A program made the position numbers and the translations under genes. DNA of 64,000 nt, taken from NCBI GenBank assembly GCA_013398295.1, contig VZSF01008202.1, positions 140,386 through 204,385 of the forward strand, given 5' to 3'. The notes under the pieces were generated by a model, which was given only the letters and a program-made list of their open reading frames with translations, was not told the origin of the DNA and did not search any database. Source of the stretch: Chionis minor. Lineage: Eukaryota; Chordata; Aves; Charadriiformes; Chionididae. Shown here piece after piece: positions 34,846 through 45,163 of this stretch (position 1 is its first letter; each line of letters begins with the position of its first letter).

Positions 34846-35470
34846 GAATCATATAATCATAGAATCACTGGGGTTGGAAGAGACCTTCAAGATCATCGAG
34901 TCCAACCATAAACCTATGCCAAAACCACCCCTAACCCATGTCCCTCAGCACCACGTCTGCCCGGCTTTTAAATACCTCCAGGGATGGCGATTCCACCACC
35001 TCCCTGGGCAGCCTGTTCCAATGCCTGATAACCCTTTCCATAAAGAAGTTTTTCCTAATCTCCAACCTAAACCTCCCCTGGCACAACTTGAGGCCATTTC
35101 CTCTTGTCCTGTCGCTTGTTCCTTGGGAGAAGAGATTGACCCCACCTGGCTATAACCTCCTTTCAGGGAGTTGGAGAGAGTGAGAAGGTCTCCCCTCAAC
35201 CTTCTCCAGGCTGAACAATCCCAACTCTCTCAGCCCCTCCTCATAAGACCTGTTCTCCAGACCCCTCACCAGCTCCGTTGCCCTTCTCTGGACACGCTTC
35301 AGCACCTCAATGTCTCTCCTGTGCTGTGGTGCCCAAAACTGAACACAGCACTCGAGCTGCGGCCTCACCAGTGCTGAGTACAGGGGCACAATCACTGCCC
35401 TGCTCCTGCTGGCCACACCATTCTTGATACAGGCCAAGATACCATTGGCCTTCTTCACCATCTGGGCACA
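34846..35470 (-). mobile_element. CR1 LINE fragment with frameshifted ORF2 C-terminal half
   Basis: It starts with GAATCATATAATCATAGAATC and the GGTTGGAAGAGACC 3' UTR type, then the complement of ORF2 from the C-terminus up to the [17 protein letters not shown] region near 35,470. Compared with the near-identical copy at 42,453-43,002 it lacks 5 bp (CCTTCTCCAGG versus CCTTCTCTTCTCCAGG, near 35,200), which shifts the reading frame. It reaches further 5' than the 42 kb copy but still lacks the RT core. Confidence 0.95.
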
Positions 35471-37163
35471 AAATGCCCAGAATGTAGCTATTGGAAATCG
35501 CATTCTTGTTACTAACATTTCTGATTAATTGTATGTTGCCACGTAAGAGGGAGAGGGGGTTCTCTCCAGGTCCCTGCAGCAATTTATGTAGTGAAGCATG
35601 AGATTTGGTTGTCTTTAGTTCAGGTACCAATTCTAATAATGAGAAAATCCAAGGGCTATATTTAACACGCTGCTTGTGGTGAAACTTGCCACGGCTTCTT
35701 CCTTTTTGCTGTGTTCTTTTGTTTGCCGTTCTTTTGCTCAGCATTGCTCAACAAAATATTCTTTGGGTTTGGGGCTCTTCACGTCCCTGATGCGTCTGTT
35801 CTCTGCCTGCCCTCACCCTGCTCCTGTTCTGGCCAGTGCAGATACACTTCAGGTATGTTTATTTGAAGGGCTTACCTTAAGGTTTGTGTCGCCCTGCCCC
35901 AACAAGTGACCACGATCAGCAGAGAGCTGCTACAGTGCGTCCTCAGCCTGCAGGACCTTAGGGTGAAGTTGAACTCCATCACGATCACTCTGAAATAATT
36001 GTACACTCTGAAAAATGGTGTGCTTGGAGTGAGGAGACGCCTAACTAATGACGAAAAAGCAGTTTGTTTAATGGATTGCAAGGAAAATTTGGAATCAACC
36101 TGAACTTTGGGAATATTCCAAGCAAACGTTTCATGAGAAATTTGGCGTGTTGGGGGTGGGTGTGGTTGAAAGAGCAGAAGCTGCTCGCCATGAAGATAGG
36201 ATCATCCTTTTGCACAGCCATGCTCCCACAGAGCAGCAGACCTGTTGCCTTGAAAGATGAGATCTCAGGAGAGAAAGGCATCGTGAGCCCACCTAGTTCC
36301 TCTTTGTGCAGACAATTAGTTTATGACTACTTTCAGATGTTTCTTGCCATAACATTATTGCCAGCAATGAAGCTTTGGACGGATCCCATGGGAAAACATT
36401 ACATTCCTCCACTTAACTGTCAGGGTACATTACGAGAGACACATCTGTCCCCGCTCCAGACCAGCCCTGTAAGCAACTGAACACTGAGGGCACAGGCTGT
36501 AGAAGAGCAGGCAGGCAGGGGTGGAAAGACAGGAAGACCAGCTGCACTGCCAACATCCACATCGTTCCCGCTGAAACCACACCGGCCTCGAAGCTGCTCT
36601 CTTGCTGCAAAGAGCAGCATCAGAAAAAAGGTGTTTTGGTTGCAGATACAAGTGCATCCCCTCCTAGAACAAAAAGCCCTGATCTTACGGCCTGGGGGCA
36701 CTGTGGAAATGAAAAAGAATTCCCTTAAAATTAGACCACTGGCTGTTTTGAGATACAGGGAACAGTTCCTTGCCAACAGCTCAGAGTCTTCCCTGTTTTC
36801 TCCACCCCAGCTTATTTGTTTTGCTTCAGCCACAACCACTGAGTAAACCACTAAACCAACCAGAGCTGAACAACCAATTAAAAATGGCAGCTCCAGGCCA
36901 CAAGCAGCTTTTCAATTATTCGTTTGTTTACATCCCTCCTCTCCAACCCTCTGGTATTGCTTTAAAATGGATAATTTGTTGAAAACAACCTCCCAGACTT
37001 CAAATCCTTAAGAGCAAGTCAGCTGGAAAAGCAGAACTTCCCACAGCAGCTGGTGCATCTGTGGCTGCTGCAAGCCCTGTGCTGGCAAAGAGGATTTGGG
37101 AACTCTCCTGTAAAGCTCAAGGGCCTGGGGAGAAGGTGGGGGTCACTCCTTGAAGAAAATATT
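35471..37163. other. Unannotated interval
   Basis: No repeat or RNA recognised. Open frames of 400-430 bp on both strands near 36,064-36,851 overlap one another and have no recognisable domain. Confidence 0.4.
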
Positions 37164-38345
37164 TCATAGAATCATAGAATCATAGAATGGTTAGAGTTGG
37201 AAGGGACCTTAAAGATCATCAAGTTCCAACCCCCCTGCCATGGGCAGGGACACCTCTCACTACAGCAGGTTGCTCAAAGCCCCATCCAGCCTGGCCTTAA
37301 ACACTTCCAGGGATGGGGCCTCCACAACTTCCCTGGGCAACCTGTTCCAGTGCCCCACCACCCTCACAGTAAAGAACTTCTTCCTAATAGCTAATCTAAA
37401 TCTCCCCTCTTCCAATTTAAAACCATCACCCCTTGTCCTATCACTGGACTTCCTGACAAAGAGTCCCTCTCCAGCTCTCCTGTAGGCTCCCTTCAGATAC
37501 TGAAAGGCTGCTCTCAGGTCTCCCCGGAGCCTTCTCTTCTCCAGGCTGAACAGCCCCAGCTCTCTCAGCCTGTCCTCATAGGAGAGGTGCTCCATCCCTC
37601 TCATCATCTTAGTGGCCCTTCGCTGGACCTGTTCCAACAGTTCCATGTCCTTTCTATGTTGAGGACTCCAGAGCTGGACACAGTACTCCAGGTGGGGTCT
37701 CACAAGCGCAGAGTAGAGGGGGAGAATCACCTCCCGTGCCCTGCTGGCCACGCTTCTTTTGATGCAACCCAGGATACGGTTGGCTTTCTGGGCTGCCAGC
37801 GCGCACTGCCGGCTCATGTTGAGCTTCTCATCCATGAGCACTCCCAAGTCCTTCTCCTCAGGGCTGCTCTCCAGCCATTCTCTGCCCAGCCTGTATTTAT
37901 GCCTGGGATTGCCACGTCCCAGGTGTAGGACTCTGCACTTGGCTTGGTTGAACTTCATGCCATTTGCATTAGCCCACCTCTCAAGCCTGTCCAGGTCCCT
38001 CTGGATGGCATCCCTTCCCTCCAGTGTGTCAACCGCGCCACCGAGCTTGGTGTCATCGGCAAACTTGCTGAGGGTGCACTCGATCCCACTGTCCATGTCT
38101 CCAACAAAGATGTTAAATAGCACTGGTCCCAGTACTGACCCTTGCGGGACACCACTCGTCACTGGCCGCCACGTGGACATTGACCCATTAACCACAACCC
38201 TTTGAGTGCGGCCATCCAGCCAGTTCCTTATCCGCCGAGTGGGCCATTCATCGAACCCGTGACTCTCCAATTTGGAGACCAGGATGTCATGCGGGACAGT
38301 GTCAAATGCTTTGCTTAAGTCCAGGTAGATGACGTCCGTTGCTCA
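37164..38345 (-). mobile_element. CR1 LINE, best preserved copy, 5'-truncated within the RT domain
   Basis: The 3' end is at left: TTCATAGAATCATAGAATCATAGAATGG gives three octamer units, followed by the 3' UTR (GTTGGAAGGGACCTTAAAG). ORF2 follows on the minus strand up to RT motif A, where homology ends at about 38,345. An intact, uninterrupted frame suggests this is the youngest CR1 in the window. It is head-to-head with the plus-strand CR1 at 38,387, with about 40 bp between. Confidence 0.96.
37260..38342 (-). pseudogene. CR1 ORF2 partial: reverse transcriptase (motif A onward) and C-terminal domain
   Basis: CR1 ORF2 makes an endonuclease/reverse transcriptase that copies CR1 RNA into nuclear DNA by target-primed reverse transcription. 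This copy keeps an open frame of about 360 codons with no ATG start; it simply begins at the truncation. RT motif A is at residues 7-14 (LDLSKAFD), motif B at 63-73 ([11 protein letters not shown]) and motif C at 94-97 (FADD, the catalytic aspartates). The C-terminal region follows ([55 protein letters not shown]) and ends at the normal position. The N-terminal endonuclease and the first RT motifs are absent, so it cannot be active. The lack of stops or frameshifts indicates recent insertion. Confidence 0.92.
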
Positions 38346-38386
38346 AATTTGCTTTGTTTCTGTTTATTGAGTGTTGTTGCAACCAA

Positions 38387-38807
38387 GACCTGTTAAAAGC
38401 TCAAGTGGAAGAAGGAAGTTTTCAATATGGGGAAGAAGGGACCGGCCACTTGGGAAGATTACAAGAATGCTGTCAGAGTATGCAGGGTTGAAACGAGGAA
38501 AGCTGAGGCCTCCTTGGAATTAGATCTGGCAAGGGATGTCAAAGTCAACAGGAAGGGGTTCTTCAAGTACATTGGAGGGAAAAGAAAACCTAGAGAGAAT
38601 GCGGGCCCTCTGTTGAATGTGGCAGAGCACTGGCACAGGCTGCCCAGAGAGGTGGTGGAGTCTCTGACTCTGGAGACATTCCCAACCCGCCTGGACACCA
38701 TCCTGTGCAACCTGCTGTAGGTGGCCCTGCTCTGGCAGGGGGCTGGTCCAGACGATCTCTAGAGGTCCCTTCCAACCCCTAACATTTTGTGATTCTGTGA
38801 TTCTGTA
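38387..38807 (+). mobile_element. Internally deleted CR1 LINE (linker joined to the 3' end)
   Basis: About 38,387-38,618 encodes the linker between endonuclease and RT (TWEDYKNAVRVCR, LELDLARDVK, KGFFKYIGGKRK). At about 38,615-38,621 the sequence jumps to the ORF2 C-terminus ([14 protein letters not shown]) and runs through the 3' UTR to CATTTTGTGATTCTGTGATTCTG. The whole RT domain is missing. The left end is uncertain: TGTTAAAAGCTCAAGTGGAAG before the ATG looks like the CR1 KLKWKKE region with a one-base shift. Confidence 0.88.
38427..38720 (+). pseudogene. In-frame CR1 ORF2 deletion chimera (97 codons)
   Basis: The frame starts at an ATG and ends at the normal ORF2 stop (CTGCTGTAG at 38,712-38,720). 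Residues 1-64 are the pre-RT linker, ending ENAGPLLN. Residues 65-97 are the extreme C-terminus, starting [12 protein letters not shown]. The join keeps the frame although all seven RT motifs are lost. Likely origins are template switching during reverse transcription, a genomic deletion between short matching sequences, or reverse transcription of a spliced CR1 RNA. The product would have no catalytic domain and I infer no function. Confidence 0.85.
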
Positions 38808-41800
38808 ACTGGGGATCTGGTGCACTAAAGCACAGGGAGAGATAAAGCAAGTAGAGGAAGCACAGATGAAGAAAGAGCAGAAATATGTTGTTGCATGTTG
38901 TGACGGTGCAACCATGGTTTTATAGACATGGGAAGTCCAGGAAAGCCAATGCACAGCTGTAAATTCACTGACTGCCCAGAGCCCGGTATGATCCGTCATT
39001 CAGGGAATTAGAGGAAGAAACTGTCTAAGTCTGAAATACGATTTAAATTACTATCAGCTTAAATGTTACCCTGTTGAGGGCTCACTGGCAGCAAAGGGTG
39101 ATTGTGCATTCTGGGTACTATGATCAATTGGCCAATACTTCCATTTTTAAATCATTTGTTCTGTTAAGCTAATTTAGAGCCAACATTTTTATGAACGAGT
39201 GGTTGGCAGGGAAGCTCTCCTCTGGGCAAAGCTGGGACTCCAAACTTAGCTCTGTGACAGTTCACATGCCATGAAAGATGGGTTTTTTTCTTTTTTCTTA
39301 TGACACTTTTTGAGTGTGTTCAAATAAAAAGTTTGAACTGATGCTATCTGAAGTGATTGGAGGTCCATAGACTTAAGCTCCTTTGCATAATATCTCAAGA
39401 TTCTTCTACTGATTTGGAGTTGCAATAAGCTAAGTATTGCCAGGGACTTTGGCAGGAATGTCCAGTTCAGATTTCAGGAGCTTTTGTGATTCCATTAATG
39501 GCTTTCTTTTATGGGACATTAACTAATTTGGAACACAGTACAAGGAAAAAAAAGAATCAGCATCATCATTTCAACTTCTGCATCATAAGCTAATTTGATC
39601 ATTATTTCTTTTTAAAGTTATAGCCCAAGCACTTTGGATATTACTCATGAAATGGCATTTCCCCCTTCTGTTTCTAGATTCTCTGCTGATGTAACCCCAT
39701 TGACTTCAAAGCATTTTACACTAACAGTGAACTTGGCCATGCAATGAACTGAAGAAAAAACCCCATACCCTGATATGGATATTTTGCTCTATTATTTGAC
39801 ACCTGGGAATCATGTCCCTTGCGTGTAACATGCCTTTGGTGCCACAAAACCCTGAATGAGAAGCTTTTTCCAGAATTAATTTCTGAAATGCCTTCCCAGA
39901 TGTCATAAGCAAGCTATAGGAAACAGTGTAGAACAAACCAAGGTAGAGGTGTGAAAACATGATTATATTCATACTTAAGACACAGTTTTCAATGACTAAC
40001 TGTCAAAATGAAAGGATGCATTGAGTGCGCTCCCACGTGGGTCTGTGCTGGGCCCCGTATTTAGTATTTCTCACATAACCAGGGGACAGAGCAGAGAAGA
40101 GGCTTGTGAAACTGATAGCAAGTTGAGAAACAAAAGGAGATGGTTCTTCACACAACAGGTAACACACCTCTGAAGCTCTTGCCAAAAGTGTAGACACAAA
40201 TCACAGCAGGCTCAGGAGATACTCAAGCAGCCAGAGGCTGGGAAGGCACCTATGGAAAGTTTCACATACACTTTTCCTGTTCTCACACCTCCCCAGTGCG
40301 TGGCCATTTTTGGGCGCAGGGTATCAGGCCGGAGCGACCCTCAGTCTGAAGCAGAAGAGCATTTCTGATGTTTTCAGGGGAATATAGGCACTCTAGAAGG
40401 ATGTTTTTGAAAAACTGGAGAAATTAACTTAAAAAAATCAAGATGACATTCAGTAAGAGGCTGTCCTAGGTATTACTTATGCTTACACTGGAACACCAAC
40501 TGCCTAAATATTTGCTAGATAAAACTTGTCAGGCTGAAGTTCTGCACAGAAGAATCGGAATGGTTTAGTGCATCCTTAGGGGAACATAAACGAGCAATGC
40601 GATGCTGTTGTACCAAAGGCAATAACCCTCCCGGGAGGCCCCAACAGCACAACAAGCAAAGAGAAATCTGTCTGTCCTTCCATGCATCACCACCAAACAG
40701 GCCTGAGCTGAAGTCCCAGGCGTGGTCTATTGGGCTCTACCCTCACAAAAGCTGTGGGCTGGCTGGAGGATCCAGAAGCGAACTGCGTAATTATCAGGCC
40801 CCTACAAACCAGCCTACAATAAAAAGTGGAATGAGACTCTTTAACATAATAAAAAGAGAAGGGCAGAGATAATAACGTTCTGCAAATATATAGGGAGCTG
40901 CTGCAGAGAGGACAGGAACACGCTGTACGACACGGCCAGCGGAGAGGACAAAAAGTTGTAGCTAGAAATATTAGATTAAATGTTAGGAGAGTATTAAATA
41001 ATTTTACCAGTAAGCATTGGAGTAGAGTGCGTGGGGACCTGGTTAGAGTCTCCATCATCAGAGGCATAAGCACAGACTACACAAACACATAATGATTCGG
41101 CACAGTCACTCCTGTCTTGAGTAGGAAAAAGAACGATGCAACCTCTGCGGGTTCCCTGCCAACCTTTGAACACTCCCAATTTTCCAAAGCCTCGTGCTAA
41201 CCCTTTCCCTAAATGCTCTCGTGCATCACAACCTGCCATTTTCAGGGGCAGGTATCTTATAACCTGGCATTTTCGTGGGCAGGAATCTCCGCATAAAAAG
41301 CTTGATACAGTCAATTCACAATTAGTTCCAGTAATGAGGTGCTGGGTTAAAACACCCAAAGCAAAATACTTCTGCTATGCAAAACATATGTAAATTAGGC
41401 TGCAGCAACAGATTGAGCACATTTACCTTTGAAAAACTTCTGAAGCCATTAACGTGGAAAGTGGGAACATCTTTGAACACCAGTCAGCTAAACCATAACC
41501 ATGAGTGCTGGAGGAAAACGGGGCACAAAACCCCACCACAGGACCACTCCACCTAAGGATGAAGGACATTTTGATCTAGATGCATCCCGCAGAGGGTTAG
41601 ACCCTTAAATGAAGTGTTTTAATTAGGAGCTCTGTTTAGATTTGGTGTCTGAGCTCTGTCCATAGACAGCAGAAAGAGTGAAGTCCTTCCAGAGTGATTT
41701 CAGCCCAGAGAGAGAAAGCCACCCTCTGTCCCTGGCTGACTCGTCGCTCCTTGTTTTACCAGGTTCTCACTTAGGTGCTTCAGCTACCAGCATTTTTAGG

Positions 41801-42452
41801 TGGGATGTGTCCAGACCTTTGTGACTTCTCCTTGGCTCAGAGCCTAGAGTTTTCAAGACTGTGACATTATTCTAGCACAATAAAAAATAATAACTAAACC
41901 ACCTGTTCTAGGGACCATCTGTCTCAGGAGAGTAGTACAAAATATGATTGATGAAGGACTGGAAAGGACATTCCAGCTGACTGCACTCTGAGAACCATTA
42001 ACACCATTTTATGAGTCTACCAAAATTCATTTTTAAATTACATATATTTCTTAATCTCTGCTGCTTTGGTTGGGTAGCTGTTCCACGGCCTCCTTCCCAT
42101 TTTCTAGTCTATTTGACTTCTTTGTGCAAAGTCTGTCCTGTAACTATAGTTCCTCTGCCACTGTGGGGTCTGTCCTGCAGTGTGGACCTTACCTTCCCCA
42201 CCTGGAAACAGCTGGACTAACTCTTGCCTCTTCTTGCTAAGAGTTTTAAGAAAGAAGCCAGATGCTGGAAAAGCTGTGGGTCTTTATCTCTTGGTCTTAG
42301 TTGTGTCACCTTGCAGCTAAATAGTGGTGAGATCTGGAGGTGACACCGTCATGGCATCCAATGTTCAGCAGCCAGTAGCCCTGCCTTGACTACTGTTGAT
42401 CTCCACATGTAGCTACATCACGTGCTGGTCCGTGAGCTGCATCAGGCATAGA
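38808..42452. other. 3.6 kb interval without a supported gene or repeat
   Basis: AT-rich unique-looking DNA. No CR1, LTR or RNA signature was seen and short open frames only. Confidence 0.4.
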
Positions 42453-43002
42453 CATAGAATCATAGAATCACTTGGGTTGGAAGAGACCTTCAAGATCATC
42501 GAGTCCAACCATAAACCTATGCCAAAACCACCCCTAACCCATGTCCCTCAGCACCACGTCTGCCCGGCTTTTAAATACCTCCAGGGACGGCGATTCCACC
42601 CCCTCCCTGGGCAGCCTGTTCCAATGCCTGATAACCCTTTCCATAAAGAAGTTTTTCCTAATCTCCAACCTAAACCTCCCCTGGCACAACTTGAGGCCAT
42701 TTCCTCTTGTCCTGTTGCTTGTTCCTTGGGAGAAGAGATTGACACCCCCTGGCTAGAACCTCCTTTCAGGGAGTTGTAGAGAGTGAGAAGGTCTCCCCTC
42801 AACCTTCTCTTCTCCAGGCTGAACAATCCCAACTCTCTCAGCCGCTCCTCATGAGACTTGTTCTCCAGACCCCTCACCAGCTCCGTTGCCCTTGTCTGGA
42901 CACGCTCCAGCCCCTCAATGTCTCTCTGATACTGCAGTGCCCAAAACTGAACACAGCACTCGAGCTGCGGCCTCACCAGTGCTGAGTACAGGGGCATAAT
43001 CA
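42453..43002 (-). mobile_element. CR1 LINE fragment, sister of the copy at 34.8 kb
   Basis: CATAGAATCATAGAATCAC and GGTTGGAAGAGACC begin the 3' end, and homology ends at GTACAGGGGCATAATCAC. On the minus strand the frame from about 43,000 to 42,750 reads [53 protein letters not shown] without the 5 bp deletion seen at 34.8 kb. Same orientation and nearly the same wording as 34,846-35,390. Confidence 0.95.
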
Positions 43003-44569
43003 CAAACATAAACAAAACCCAAAGATAAACCCAAGAAAATTATTTCACTGCTGGACTGCGATGGCTGGGGCCACATGTGCAGCATGGCACGGGGCAGTGA
43101 GTGAGCGCTGAGCAGGCAAGAGGGCTGAGCTTGGGGGGAAAATACCCCAACGGCGATTGAGTTGAACTCTTCATAGAGCGAAACCTGAGATGTGTGAGTG
43201 GCTCCGTTACTCCGACACTACCACAGTTTGCATATCTCAATCCACCCAGCAGGAACCAAAGTGAGTGTAATAGAAAGCAAATTATAGACAGACCAGCAAA
43301 GAGATTAAGGTTAAAGATAATCGTTGTATATCGATCCGGTTAATGACTTGGGAATAGAAGTTTAGAGACACATGAACAGTTTTCTGCACAAAACCAGTGT
43401 TGAACGTAATAGTTGAATCCTGGAAATGCCATGTGGTCCTTAGCAGGCAGGCCTTTCTGCAGGAGAGCTAACTGCTGGTGACAGCACGGAGCGCTCTGAG
43501 CCTGCCCCGGGTATCACGGGTGACGCAGTCATCACGCCTGTTCCCCAGTTTGCTCCCAAAGCTGGTCCAGGGCCTGATCTAGACCTCGTGCTGGGAGTGA
43601 GGCTATGCTGAGGTGCTCTGCCTTCCGCACACAGGCACTGGGGCTGCTCCAAGGGCTCTGCTCCAAGTGACAGAGAGTTACAGGTAACCCCAGCAGGTGT
43701 CTCTTTGAGGCTGACTGAAGCTCTCCCCGCTGTGAAGAAACTTTAAGCTAGTTCTCATCAAAGGGAGTGAGTTTGGGCTGAGCCGCCTCATCCCCTGGAG
43801 CAGGAGCTGAGCTCCACAGCTGACCGTAGGACGGAGATGACAGATTCCAACCTGCGCCTTGGACTCTCTCCCAACCTGAGGAGCTGCAACTAGGTCCCTG
43901 GCTCCCTCTCCCAAGTTGAATATCATGGGCTCTCCTCTGCTCTCCTGCGCTTCTGCAGTCACAGGGTTAATGCACTAAACCCAAATTTCCAGCTGATAGA
44001 AGAATTCACAGTTTCAGGCTGTTCACTGAGTTTGTCATTGTATGGTATAAGGTTAATATTAAAAAGCAGCCTTGGAGCCAGGCAGCGCTGGTGAAGCAGA
44101 AGAAGGCTCAGACTCGATGGTGGAGAGCACTGGGCTCATCAGGACCATGTGGTATTTTGCAGCATCAAGCCTCCATCACCCACGTTATTTTGTCTCTACC
44201 AAAACAGCCTCCATGAAATGCAAAAGTCAGCCAGTGAAAGGCCACGCCATACAGCAAAGGCTTTTTTTTCTGCTTGGGCTTTTTCTAACCTGCAGTTAAT
44301 TGATTGCCAATTAACTTGCAAACCTGGTCACTCCCTGCATATTAATAGCAGACTATAAATGCATGCACTCTGCCCTACAGAGACATGAAATGTTCCTTGC
44401 CTGAAACAAAAGTTAGGGGGAGGATTATGCTCAAACTAACCTTAACAAATGTGTCATTAACCATCTTGAGTTAATTGGTTACAGATTAACACAGGGGCAA
44501 AACCCTGCACCTGAAGGCTTTACGACCACTTTTTTTTTAACATTATCCTCAACTCACTTGGGGGTGAAC
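43003..44569. other. Unannotated interval containing a GTTAAT/ATTAAC cluster
   Basis: No gene or repeat family recognised. The right third carries the motif cluster listed separately. Confidence 0.4.
43966..44490. promoter_or_regulatory. Cluster of GTTAAT/ATTAAC sites with two related 21-mers (HNF1/homeodomain-like)
   Basis: Seven GTTAAT or ATTAAC hexamers fall within 525 bp: 43,966; 44,052; 44,295; 44,310; 44,456; 44,470; 44,485. Two form GTTAAT-N9-ATTAAC units, at 44,295-44,315 and 44,470-44,490, which agree at 17 of 21 positions. The first contains a perfect 8 bp inverted repeat (GTTAATTG/CAATTAAC). The half-site matches that of HNF1 (GTTAATNATTAAC), but the spacing is wider than the HNF1 palindrome, so other homeodomain dimers are equally possible. 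Enhancer function is inferred only. Confidence 0.3.
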
Positions 44570-45163
44570 TGCCTGGGCTGCATCCCCACAGCGGGGGCAG
44601 CAGGGCCGGGGGGGGATTCTGCCCCTCTGCTCCGCTCGGGGGAGACCCCACCTGGAATACTGCCTCCAGCTCCGGGGGTCCCAACAGCAGAAGGACACGG
44701 AGCTGTTGGAGCGGGGCCGGAGGAGGCCCCGGAGATGCTGGGAGGGCTGGAGCCCCTCTGCTGGGAGGACAGGCTGGGAGAGCTGGGGGGGTTCAGCCTG
44801 GAGAAGAGAAGGCTCCGGGGAGACCTTTGAGGCTCTTCCAGCACCTAAAGGGGCTCCAGGAAAGCTGGGGAGGGACTCTGGGTCAGGGAGTGGAGCCATA
44901 GGATGAGGGGAAACGGTTTTAAACTGGAAGAGGGGAGATTTAGATGAGATATTAGGCAGAAGATCCTGGCTGTGAGGGTGGGGAGCCCCTGGCCAGGGTT
45001 GCCCAGAGAAGCTGTGGCTGCCCCATCCCTGGAGGTTCAAGACCAGGTTGGACGGGGCTTGGAGCAACCTGGTCTGGTGGGAGGTGTCCCTGCCCAGGGC
45101 AGGGGGGTGGAACTGGATGATCTTTAAGGTCCCTTCCAGCCCAAACCAGTCTATGACTCTGTG
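44570..45163 (+). mobile_element. CR1 LINE fragment with decayed ORF2 C-terminus and 3' end
   Basis: It starts at the GGGCTGCATCCCCACAGCGG region (RT C-terminal side), continues GGGGGAGACCCCACCTGGAA, CTGTTGGAGCGGGGCCGG and GGTTCAGCCTGGAGAAGAG, then the 3' UTR with GGTTGGACGGGGCTTGGAGC, and ends CAGTCTATGACTCTGTG. The first half is a near-exact inverted match of 17,690-17,905. The frame is broken several times in the C-terminal part. Confidence 0.94.

Noticed and set aside
36064..36851. Overlapping 138-143-codon frames on both strands
   Set aside because: Same reasoning: antisense overlap, no recognisable motif, no splice framework.
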